Positions 54,400 to 64,000 of a DNA stretch of 64,000 nt are shown here, in pieces (position 1 is the first letter of the stretch; every line of letters starts with the position of its first letter). Where the stretch lies: the NCBI GenBank assembly GCA_023213395.1, contig CM041465.1:90031741-90095740 (forward strand), written 5' to 3'. A program made the position numbers and the translations under genes. The notes under the pieces were generated by a model, which saw only the letters and a list, made by a program, of their open reading frames with translations, made no database searches and was not told where the DNA came from. This DNA is from Cycas panzhihuaensis. Lineage: Eukaryota; Cycadophyta.

Positions 54400-54868
54400 T
54401 AAGTGTTGATGATATTTTCTTCATTCATTGTACCTATACCATAACCATAACTGGCCTTAATTACCTTTCAATCATTCAGTATGTCTCTTCAGGAGTTTGT
54501 TCAAATACTTCTCTTAGAATGTCCCAAGCTTCTTTAGCGGTACTTGCATGTAGAATCATAGGAATAACAAAATGGTATTTAGAAGGAAGATCGACGTTGT
54601 TGAATGCAGTGTAAATCATAATAAATACCTTTTTATCTTTCTTCTCAATCATTTCCTTTTCTTCTTCATCCTTAAGGACACCATATTCATCAATAACAAT
54701 CTTTCACAACCCTCTAACTATGAATAAACATCTCATTTTAACTGTCCAAAAGAAGTAGTTTTCACCATTACACTTAGGTACTGGAAGAAATGAATCCCTT
54801 AGGTAATATTCATTTGTTTCAGGAACATACATAACCACATCATTATCCTCTATGATTGTGAATGTCAT
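54400..54868 (-). pseudogene. Element G gag-like protein
   Basis: ATG 54868 reads MTFTIIEDNDVVMYVPETNE then PVPKCNGENYFFWTVKMRCL (the GxNYxxWxxxM start of Copia-type gag), DKKVFIMIYTAFNNVDLPSK and ASTAKEAWDILREVFEQTPE (the KEAWDxLxxxxE UBN2 core). Stops at about 54706 and 54518. It would bind and package the element's own RNA. The start is supported by this being the first in-frame ATG before the gag core. Confidence 0.75.
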
Positions 54869-56416
54869 TTTCTAACACCACATCCATTTTTCAATCAACA
54901 AATTCACCCATCAATCTCAACAAACTTTCTCGTGTCTCATGTCCCTCATATTACTGACTTCATCATCACATCATTGCCTTATGCATCTCACATATGTCAA
55001 ATATTCATATATAAAGAATATATGAAACACTTACTTCACCATAGAATCAAGGCTTATACCACATACATCTCACAAAAATCATACATACCTCACGTCACCA
55101 TTAAATTGCCAACACACATCACACTTCACTTGATTGCTCAAAACACAAGTCATGTCACTACACCACTCAACAAAGTTTGTTCAGGTATCTTCAACAAACT
55201 CATCATTCTTTACCCATTTAATCAATGAAAAGAACACATCATCAAATAAGCCTAATCTTAGCCTTAAACATGCCCAACAAATGCCTAATCTTGTCATGTA
55301 ACCTCACATGTAACAAGCACCTCATTGCCTCTAATCACCATTTTTCTTATCCTAAAATTTACCTTATCATACCCATAAAGCTCCTTCAAGTAAATCACAT
55401 TCTAAGAAGCATTAAGTTGCCATATGCCATCCAACTCATACATGTAACCACATGCACTATCACTTCATCACCATACTATTTCATCGTCACAATAGATCTC
55501 TCATATGAACACATATGAGAAAGCACTCAAATTGCCATTAAATAATCACCATCATGTACCTCAAATCACCAATAGAGTTCCAAATATATTCACATCAACA
55601 TGACTTAATATCGTCTCAAAAAGTACTCTCCCATGTACAACATACGTAAGATAGCCTTAAACAGTCACCTCATATTGCAACATTACCCAACTTATGTAAA
55701 TCACATGTAAGATAATATTATGCTAATGCTAAATATCACTACTTCATTGCCAATTAAGAGTGCAAAACACTTATATCACCTCATTACCATTGCCTCATTC
55801 ACGTCACCATATCAATATGAAACCCTTAAATTCTCAAAAAACTATTCTAAAAAATATATATCTCAAAAATACATAAAATATGGATGGAAATGATGGCCTA
55901 TGAAATATGATTCCAATGGTTCAGATGAAATTGAATTCTGATATCTAGATCAAAAGTTATGCCCCTTTTTAAAATTTTATAATTAGGGTTTCTAGGGACT
56001 GTAATAGTACCTTCTGATAAACTACTAATAACTTTTTACTCTAAACTCTGATAAATCTTAAACTACTTCCGTTAGATATTAAATTCAAAAATACACAGAA
56101 TCAAAAATAATTTCATGTCATTTGGATACATGTAGCCAAAGTTATGGCTCTTTGAAATTGAGGTTGTAGATCTATCCTAAAAAATATGGTAACAGAAAAG
56201 ATAGGCTGAAATTAATTCTACTGTAATTTTTGCACTTTCACCCCAAAATTTAGAGTGTGACCATTCAAAATTTACAAAACAAGCTATTTCGTCTCAATTT
56301 CGCCATTATTTTTTAGAAATTTCAACGCTTATTCTCTCGAATATGATTTCAACCATTGATGGCACCTCCCAAATTACCACTCTAATATAGAACAAAAACA
56401 CCTCTCTCAACCCAGG
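54869..56416. other. Element G leader, no gene
   Basis: 1.5 kb between PBS and gag. Plus-strand open frames at 54932-55518 are His/Ile/Ser/Thr-rich, low complexity ('catcac', 'cctca' repeats) and antisense to the element. I do not consider them genes. Confidence 0.55.
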
Positions 56417-56429
56417 TGTTATGATACCA
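56417..56429 (-). other. Primer-binding site of element G
   Basis: On the minus strand, TGGTATCATAACACC follows the LTR end. The first eight bases match the tRNA-Met consensus. Confidence 0.75.
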
Positions 56430-56667
56430 TATTGGAAAATAGACCTACAATAAGATATTCACAAATAGAACCAAACATAATAAAAGCACCTATAGGATTG
56501 AATGATACCCTTAAGATACCTCCATTATATTAACAAAACATCATTACAACAACATACCACCGATATAATATGATACACAATATTGTGTATTTATAATACA
56601 TGTCAATATAGAGAGAGTAGGACCCGCTTGCATGTGGGACAAACAAATGTGTATTAATATTCCAATA
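56430..56667 (-). repeat. 5' LTR of element G
   Basis: 238 bp, pairs with 53478-53715 with few differences. Both outer dinucleotides are mutated (TA...TA). The 18-bp palindrome at 56573-56590 is conserved exactly. Confidence 0.9.
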
Positions 56668-56895
56668 GCAATGTGTTTACTATATATGATATTTATTAAA
56701 GCCCCCTGATTTATTTTATAATGTATTCTATAACTTTGCATGATTTTGTGACATGTTTAGTTTTGGATGGAGCGATTTGTAGCTAACTAGATCTATGAAA
56801 CTAAATTTTTCCCTAATTCTTAATGGTTAAATGACTTAAGCCTAAGTTACTTTAAGCACTAGTGGAAATGAGGGATATATATATATATATATATT

Positions 56896-56936
<41 letters not shown>

Positions 56937-57482
56937 TACTATGGGAATAAATGAGTGTTAAAAACAAGGGTTTGGATAGCAATATATAATAACTAAAGAA
57001 ATGCTATGTTTGAAAAGGATGTCTTGATTTAGAATAGCAAAACAAAATAATAAGTATAATAAAAGCTAAGAGATAATACCTAACCCTATGTTGACCAAAA
57101 TCTAATAATAAAATTTATCAAAAAAGAAAAAATAACTAGGAAAATGATGAAAGTAAAATAAGAGAAATGATAACCAGATGGATGAAGAAAAAATGTAAAA
57201 AATAATTTACGACCCCATAAAAATCTAGATAATCAAGTAAAAAATATTATCTAAAATAAAGAATGATAATAAAAAAATAAAAGACTAAAAAAATAAAATA
57301 GATTAAAAAATGAAATAAAAACAAGGGAAAAATAAATAAATAATAAGGGAAATGAAAATGTAAAATAATTAGTTAAAGACATAATCTAATGATGCCAAGT
57401 CCTCAAATGGCTAATATGAATAGCCCTATATATATTAAACTTTATATAAGATATTGATCCCCTCAAATTCCATATAAATAGG
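56668..57482. other. AT-rich sequence without gene, with (TA)n at 56876-56936
   Basis: No coding sequence recognised on either strand. An interrupted TA microsatellite lies at 56876-56936; A-rich low-complexity sequence follows (57000-57360). Confidence 0.6.
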
Positions 57483-57712
57483 TGTTAGGATAATGTCTAC
57501 ATTAGGACATGTCCTAAATCTCTACATGTCAAATTAATATAGTGCTTATCAACTCTAGGAAGCAATGAACTTTGAGGTATGTGCTTGAGTCCCATTTATA
57601 TTACTATAGAGTATGAAGACCCTCGTGTTCATTAACACCACTACTTTTTCAATTACTTATTTTGTATTCTTGCTTTGTCATTCATATTGTATTTTATCCT
57701 ACGATACCTACA
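57483..57712 (+). repeat. 5' LTR of element F
   Basis: 230 bp, TGTTAGGATAATG...GATACCTACA, with a primer-binding site after it. A TATA-like TTTATATTA near 57595 precedes a perfect hairpin GTGTT-CATT-AACAC at 57625-57638. No partner LTR was found before Tat-2 begins. Confidence 0.75.
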
Positions 57713-57714
57713 TT

Positions 57715-57726
57715 TAGTATCAGAGT
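57715..57726 (+). other. Primer-binding site of element F
   Basis: TAGTATCAGAGT, two mismatches to the tRNA-Met consensus, two bases after the LTR. Confidence 0.75.
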
Positions 57727-58559
57727 GGAGTTGGGCAATCATTTTCTCAATTGTTCTATTCCTATTATTGTTGATATATGTTTCATTATGACCAACCTTT
57801 TTCAGCGTGATTAGGTTCATGTCTTGATTTGTTTCCTCAAGTTGTTTACTAGTTAAGGTTTGTATTCTTTTAAATGATATCATTTAGTTCTACTTTAGTT
57901 ATTATTTGATAAGGACAGGTTTGGTTAGAACATGTTAAGCATTTAGCACTTTGTTTTAAGTCATGAGATTTTAAGAATTGTAAATTGGATGATTGGTTAT
58001 GTGTGACTATGATAATCATTATATACCAATAATCGATCATACGATGCAATTTTATACTCTTATATAACATGGTCTATGAAACTACTCCAAGCCTTGTCCC
58101 TTTATTTTTTTTTCTTAATATTATCAAGTTTATAATCCTTTTCTGTCTTATTTTCACCACCATTTGATGTTTTCCTTTCTTATTCTAGTCTCCATTTAAG
58201 TTAATACTACATTTATAAGGTGTATCAAACTTATTCTCTTAGTTTCTATTTATTTTTTTAACTTTTTTTTGCCTTTCTAGACTATTATATTTTTGGTGTT
58301 TCCAAAAATGTGATAATACAAATAAAACATGATAGACTCTCATGATTTATATTTTATTTCTATTATTGCATTTTTTATTTTATTTATAATGTCATATTTT
58401 TAGTTCACTATTGTGTTTTAAATTGTTATATCCTTAAATTAAGAAATAGAACATAAAAATCATATTAATTTCAATCTAATTTTAGTCTAAATTTATAGGC
58501 TAGTATCTACCCACCTGCCCTAACTTATCCATGTTAATTTCACCTTTCCTCATGCAATA
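57727..58559. other. Element F interior, no gene recognised
   Basis: AT-rich and without recognisable gag. Probably leader cut off by the Tat-2 insertion. Confidence 0.45.
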
Positions 58560-61033
58560 TTTGGTTGAGAAAAACTACCTACATCATGGAAAAAAACCAT
58601 GGTTTTGGTCTCCATCCTTCTCCTCCTCTTTTTCTATAAATTCTTGTTTAGTTTCAAAGCATGGGAGATAGTCACTTATGTAATCAAGTGTTGCAAAAAT
58701 CTTGTTAGGACCTCTTGCTAGTGGTTTGTTTCTAATTAGAGTGGATTTGAAGCCTTCTTCTTAGAAGTTTGTGAAGCCTATTGGAATGATTGGAAGTCCA
58801 TCTTTGGCCCGATTACTTCTTTATTATTAAATTCGCCTTTTCATCCACCTATTGGGCCATCTTCTTTCAATTTTCTATTGGTTTTAGGCATAATATTCTC
58901 TCTTATAACACTTGTCATTGTCAAGTTTTCTCTCTTTCACAATATTTGGAGCATCTTTATAGTATTTTGGACAAGGACATCACATTAATCTGAGGCTCAC
59001 TACACTTATATATCACCAAATTTGAAGTGTTTCTTTTAAGTTAGGTACTTATTTTATATGTTATAATAGTTTCTTTTACTTTCACAAAAAAAAAGGTAAA
59101 AAAGAAAGAAGATTCCATTATTGTTTATTGTTATTTACTTCAAGATTTGGTCTTTTCATTAAGAGACATGATTTGGGAATTAATCCAATTTTGATCTCCA
59201 TCTCATTCCTCATCATTACAACACTAAAAAGGGGTCAATTTATGGGATGAATTAATTTTAATCCACATATTGATTATTGTCAAATTGAATCACTTTTCAC
59301 CCTATCTCATTTTTATTTGTAATCTATAAGGAAGTTATCCCAAAAAGGGTTAAAAGAATTAAGCAAACTCTTTGTAGAGAGATAAAAGATAAGAAAGATA
59401 TATCCTTTTAATTGAGTGCACATACTCTCTTCCATAGAGTTTTTGGTAACTCATAACAATTATTTGCTATCAAAATTCCTCAGGTGTAGTAGAAATAATG
59501 CTAAAATTTTAATACATTTTTCCAAGTTATATTTAGATTTTCTTTTAAATATGATAATTTAAATATCCAATGCTATTACTTGTTTGGTTAATTAGCTTCA
59601 TTCTAAAGTGGTTATAATCAAAAGAAGAGGAGATTATTACTTCATAGTACTATTATAAGGTATTGACTTCATCCTTGCTCTTTATAACTTTTCTTATTCT
59701 CCTTAAAACTACACAAATGAAAATGAGAACGGAAAATGAAAATGAATGAATCTTTGCATATGTTACTTGTTGAATCATTGATTGAAGTGTTCTCTTTCCT
59801 TACTTGAAAGAAAAGAGAGAATGAGAAGTGAGCTCATTATTTGGATCAAGGTTGCAATTATAACTTTGTTGATTATAAAGTTCATTCATATTCTAGTGAG
59901 TAAATCATAAAATAATTGAAAAGAAAGTGAAAGAATAGTAACTTAGATAATCATAAGTATAATGAAATAACTTAGAGTTTCTTTTTTCTTATATGCCTAG
60001 TTAACTTTTTATAATTCATTAAAATAAAATAAAAAGAAAAGGAAGAAAGAAAATATATCCACCTACGCATGGTTCAATTAGTATATCATGTGCATGAGTG
60101 TTATATGCATTCAATTAATCATGCATCCTAAATTTGCATGTAGGTTTGGTTTTCTCTTGCTTGGTCCCCTTAAGTTAGGTCACATCCCTCTACTTAAGAC
60201 TTGCTTGATCACTCAAGATTTTACATCCCTAATGTACAAACTTATCCTCTCTTAAAGGCAAATGGTTCTCATTGTTAGGAGTCTTTTTATTAACTAGGAC
60301 TCGACATCCCTAGCATATAAACTACTCCTTCCTTGAGATTATTTCTTTCCAATCATGTTATAAATATTAAAGGAGGTGGCTTGCCATTATCCTTTATATT
60401 GAGAGTTGCTTTCTCTCTTTTGTTTTCACCTCTAAGTGTGAGAACTCATTAGAATTAGATGTAAGCATCCCTAGGTTATTCATCCTTATAGATGGATCAT
60501 CACTAGGTGATGGAGTCCCTAATGGTTGACCTATAATATGGTCATTAATCTAGGCTCCAAGCTCTCCTGGATCCTCACACTTGTTAGTCCCCCTGGTCCT
60601 TAGCTAGTGCAATATTATTTACTCCTTTTGGGATTAGTTAGAAATCTAGGTTAGAATTTTAACTATAAGAGGGCTTTAGAGTAGGAAAATAAGAAACCTA
60701 GGATATTTTTTTTAAGGTAAGGACATCTAATGATCTTTCCACCAATTAGAAACCTATTTCGACCTCCCTAAAGTTAAGAGGACTTTTAATTCACCTATTT
60801 GCTTAATTTAAAAGCTATTATTTATTAGACTTTATTTAATTATAGTATACATATATGAAGTAGCTTAATTTATAAGTTAGCCCAATTCATACATTTTTCA
60901 TTCAAGATGTAAGCAAAATATCACCTTTATTCTTCAAAGGGATTAGTTGAAGGTCTACCCTTAAGTCATATCATCTTTGATCCCTTTCATTTAGGACCCA
61001 ATAAACAATTTACCCTAAGACACAAAATAATTC
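58560..61033 (+). repeat. 5' LTR of Tat-2 (left end approximate)
   Basis: Collinear with the solo LTR at 33955-36468. Homology first becomes clear at 'aaaccatggtttt' (58588). The right end is placed just before the PBS. Confidence 0.72.
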
Positions 61034-61052
61034 TGGTGACCATACTAGGGAG
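61034..61052 (+). other. Primer-binding site of Tat-2
   Basis: TGGTGACCATACTAGGGAG, three changes from the Tat-1 site. Confidence 0.72.
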
Positions 61053-61246
61053 TTGTTAAAGTTTCTTAATCATATATTTTAGACTTGTATCTTGCACACT
61101 CACTTAAGATCCTTTACAAGGTATCCTTGCTTAGTTGGTTTTGTAGCAAGACCCTTGCATCCTCATTTGGGTAAGACCTTTTATTCCCATTTAGGGTTCT
61201 TATCCTTTCCTTTAGCTTAAATTACCAACTTTGCATTCCTATTTTG

Positions 61247-63330
61247 ATGGAGATTCCTTCACTTTCTATTCAGCTTAAGAGATCAAGGAGGCAACAAGGC
61301 CTCTCTCCTTATGATTCTAAGTATGAACATTATGAAGACTATGAAGCTCAAGAAGGATATGTGTCTTACAAGAGCTATCCTAGTTATGAGGGTTATAAGA
61401 TACATGTTCATCCTCCTTAAGGATCAATAGATTTATACAAGGTCCCTATAGAGCAAGATTATTATGAATACCCTAAGCTATAGCTAGTGGATCCTCCATT
61501 GGAAACCTTTATTTATATTTAGGAAGAGGTACACGTAGATCATATTTCCCATCCTTTTACCTAACCCTTGCTAACAAGGGTCTACTCTCCTATTCTTCTA
61601 GAGTATTAGGATCCCTTTCACTAAGATATTCATAATATATCACTACCTACTCATATGCCCCTTGATTAGAATCAAGAGAAATGTAAGCCACCTCTTTAGG
61701 AGTATCAGCCCCTACTTATTGATCATCCCTATCCCTCTCCTTCTGCTACCCCAAAGGGACCTTTTATTCCCCCTAATAAGGCAACAGATACTGAGTCACT
61801 TCACTCTTAAGCCCAAAGACAAGTTGATGCCATACAAGGAGGAGCACAAGCTCTTCCCATGCTCCTTGTTTTGTTTGATGTCCAACTTAAGAGCACTAAT
61901 CAAAACTAATATCTTGCTTTAGATTACGCCAACTAACCATCCACACCATATCAGTTCACTCATTCTACACCTACCAATGGATTATCTCTTATATATCATC
62001 ATAGATTCCCTTATACTACCTTATAGGTTCCTCCCATAAGTACTATCCTTTCTCATGGTGCTTCCCACCTTAACCAAGGGAATTCTTTTCCTCCACCTCA
62101 TTAAACTATAGTATATAATGTAAGACCTCCATCCTCTTAGTCTTATAAAGGACCTACACCATTTACTCCTTCATTCCCTTCACATTATACCTATGTTGGA
62201 GCCTGAGGATTGTGCAGTGATCCTTACACTTATGTTTCTCCTATTGACCCTCACATCCCTTAGTAATAGATACTTAGGGAAACTAAAGGGCCCATAGTAT
62301 CTAGTGGTCCTAGACTTATTTATGCTCATCATTCATACCCATAGCATACAATTCTCCTTCTATAATATATTCCTTCATATTAATAGTATCATATCCCCCA
62401 AACAAAAATCCACCTCAACCCTACTACGAGGTTCATTCCTTCTCATCCTCTATATCCTTAACCTCCACATTGCAATAAACCCTTATATGGCCCCTCCATT
62501 GCTTATCAATAGCCTCCTTATTAACCCCTCTCTATGTTAAGGCCCAAGAGGTCATTCATAGACTACATGAGGAATCCATTCCTACAAAATTCTTCCTTTT
62601 ACCAATGCCCCCATTTGTCCCTGAGTTACTAAAATTCTCAAGAGAATTAGCACAAGATTATATTAGACATGTTCAAGCCTTTATACCTGCATGTCTTAAC
62701 TTCTTACCATATGATTATGTCATGATGAAATTGTTTCTAAAATCACTTCAAGGTGACACTTTGAAATGGTTCTATCACCTTTAATCCATTTCCTTTTTAT
62801 ATTCTAGTAATTACTTAATGCTTTTATTAGTTATTTTAATGTTACTAGGCCATTCAAAACATACACCAAGTCTCTTCTATCTATGAAATAAAATAATGAC
62901 AAATCATTTTGTAACTTTGTAAGACAATTCCAAGACCTAGTCCATGCTTTCCATTCTCACCTTAACTCAAGTCTCCTCTTTGATGTATTTACCAATGCTT
63001 TGAGGCTCGATGTCCACTTAAAGGTTCTTAAACTTGTTCCCCAAACTTACAAAGAAGTCATTGATAATTGTTTGGCTCTTAAAGCCTTTAAGAGTCAAGC
63101 AAGAATCAAGAAGATTAGTAAGCCAACTCTGCCAAAGGACTCCTCCTAAAGATTTAAACCTACTTATGGTGGTCGTACATATAATCATCTTACATCTACT
63201 ATTAAAGCCCTTAAGCATGCCATCAATACCAAGCTATGTATTAAAAACTCCTCCACTCCTAACCTAAAATAAGAAATTAAAGGTATCCATTATGCCAAAG
63301 GGATGAAATAATAAGACCCTCTTTGCCCCC
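61247..63330 (+). pseudogene. Tat-2 gag, decayed
   Basis: ATG 61247 reads MEIPSLSIQLKRSRRQQGLS then Tyr-rich sequence (YEHYEDYEAQEGYVSYKSYP); the first stop (HPP, stop) is a likely Gln codon. A Pro/Tyr/His/Ser-rich middle follows. The capsid core lies at about 62590-62790: PMPPFVPELLKFSRELAQDY, IRHVQAFIPACLNFLPYDYV, MMKLFLKSLQGDTLKWFYHL, closely parallel to Tat-1. Later frames continue to about 63270. APWYSWHQIDTHDHDEYC (about 63340-63400) resembles the CxFHxxxxHDTExC motif at the Tat gag end. The frame is broken many times. Confidence 0.78.
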
Positions 63331-64000
63331 CATTAAGGAGGGCTCCTTGGTATTCTTGGCACCAAATTGATACTCATGATCATGATGAGTATTGCATGGT
63401 TTAAGCAATGGCTTAAACAACCCAAAGCAATAATAATCCCACTTCTAAGCCTATTCAAGATTAATTAATTCACAACAACCATTTACGTAACCACAACATA
63501 ATATACACTAAGCATAAAAGTAAAGGAAATGCTAAATAAGATGACATTAGTGATAATGAGAGCTTAAGTTTAAGGCTTAATAAGAAATATACCACCTTAC
63601 CTAAGGGTGGGGGCAAGCAAGCTAACAATCAAAATAGGCCACCTCCCAAAGGTGGAAAGACTAAGAGGATAATTAATATGGTAAAGGTAATGAAGAACCT
63701 AACTTTAACTAAATCTATTGAAGATTCACAACCTAAACCTCTAGAATCCTTACCCCTTGTGCCACCTAAACCCATTTGTTTTAGATCCATCCCCTCCACC
63801 ATAAAAGATTGATCCCTCTTATTAGTCGATGAGATGAAGACTATCCCTACTAGGATTTCGATAATAGACTTATTAAGGAGTTGCCTAAAGTAACGTCAAC
63901 TCTTACTTGACACATTAGGGGTACCTACTCCCAATTCCCCAACAAGTCTTTCCCTCTCTTTTAAACCTTCCATCTTGTTAAATAAGAAGAAGAGAAACCT
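63331..64000 (+). pseudogene. Tat-2 gag end and protease approach, partial
   Basis: Damaged coding sequence, Lys/Asn-rich (for example LNKKYTTLPKGGGKQANNQN), continuing past the window. Protease motifs are not reached. Confidence 0.5.

Larger units (their letters stand above)
53478..56667 (-). mobile_element. Element G, gag-only non-autonomous LTR retrotransposon
   Basis: 3,190 bp on the minus strand: 5' LTR 56667-56430, tRNA-Met-like PBS, 1.5-kb leader, gag-like frame (54868 to about 54430), a second small frame (54335-54072), polypurine tract, 3' LTR 53715-53478. No protease, RT or integrase, and the interior is too short to have held them. The 5-mers outside the two LTRs (TCTTG and GCAAT) do not match, so the ends may have come from two insertions or a rearrangement. 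Confidence 0.82.
58560..64000 (+). mobile_element. Tat-2, Tat-type Gypsy element, 5' part
   Basis: Long 5' LTR (about 58560-61033), PBS of the Tat-1 type (61034-61052), leader, then gag from 61247, running off the window. The gag capsid core matches Tat-1. AT-rich in contrast to Tat-1, with many C-to-T type stops, so older or more heavily decayed. Confidence 0.78.

Noticed and set aside
54932-55518. Two plus-strand frames of 97-98 codons
   Set aside because: Low-complexity His/Ser/Thr/Ile sequence from 'catcac'-like repeats, antisense to the leader of element G.

Overview
This window is plant nuclear DNA made almost wholly of nested, decayed LTR retrotransposons. I find no intact host gene. 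The plant assignment rests on: Ty1/Copia and Ty3/Gypsy elements whose primer-binding sites match or resemble TGGTATCAGAGC (plant initiator tRNA-Met); Tat/Ogre-like Gypsy elements with 2.5-kb LTRs; a chromodomain Gypsy; tRNA-derived SINEs; and fragments of plant genes (a mitochondrial phosphate carrier, a BIG-type ARF-GEF Sec7 domain, a calponin-homology protein, a plant mobile domain). Nothing bacterial, viral or CRISPR-like was seen.

Left half (1-33.9 kb), one nested stack. The oldest layer is Copia-C on the minus strand: 5' LTR 33651 to about 33925, gag 31806-31217, then gag/protease/integrase 1784-441. Two plus-strand Copia elements interrupt it: Copia-E (pol tail and 3' LTR at 1-440) and Copia-A (1785-31216). 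Copia-A has a 4.7-kb non-coding leader containing host-gene fragments, a SINE and a conserved block (R). It is itself broken by Tat-1, a GC-rich minus-strand Gypsy (8348-22109), and by Gypsy-1, a plus-strand chromovirus (22858-28893). Codons on the two sides of each insertion rejoin in frame, which supports the layering.

Tat-1 keeps gag and protease but has lost almost all of RT/RNase H/integrase. It carries an antisense (plus-strand) unit with a TATA box and a plant-mobile-domain-like sequence, and a separate RNase H-like domain next to its 3' LTR.

Right half (34-64 kb), a mosaic: a Tat-type solo LTR (about 33955-36468); a minus Copia-D integrase/RT fragment (36468-37840); an LTR with PBS (38913-39352) leading to a calponin-homology gene fragment and a second R block (41880-43461); minus-strand Copia-B (43462 to about 50.4 kb), lacking protease in frame; a decayed minus-strand Gypsy-H gag/protease (50.54-53.48 kb) split by a small TRIM-like element (51122-52375) and a SINE (52643-52895); a gag-only minus-strand element G (53478-56667); an isolated LTR with PBS (57483-57726); and a second Tat-type element running off the right edge (about 58560-64000).

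Most in-frame stops, compared between Copia-A and Copia-B, fall on codons that are Gln, Trp or Arg in the partner, as expected from cytosine-methylation decay. The most unusual items are the antisense PMD unit of Tat-1, a short hairpin at the predicted transcription start of several diverged LTRs, and Copia-type leaders carrying different host-gene fragments upstream of a shared non-coding block. All identifications come from reading the sequence; no database search was run.
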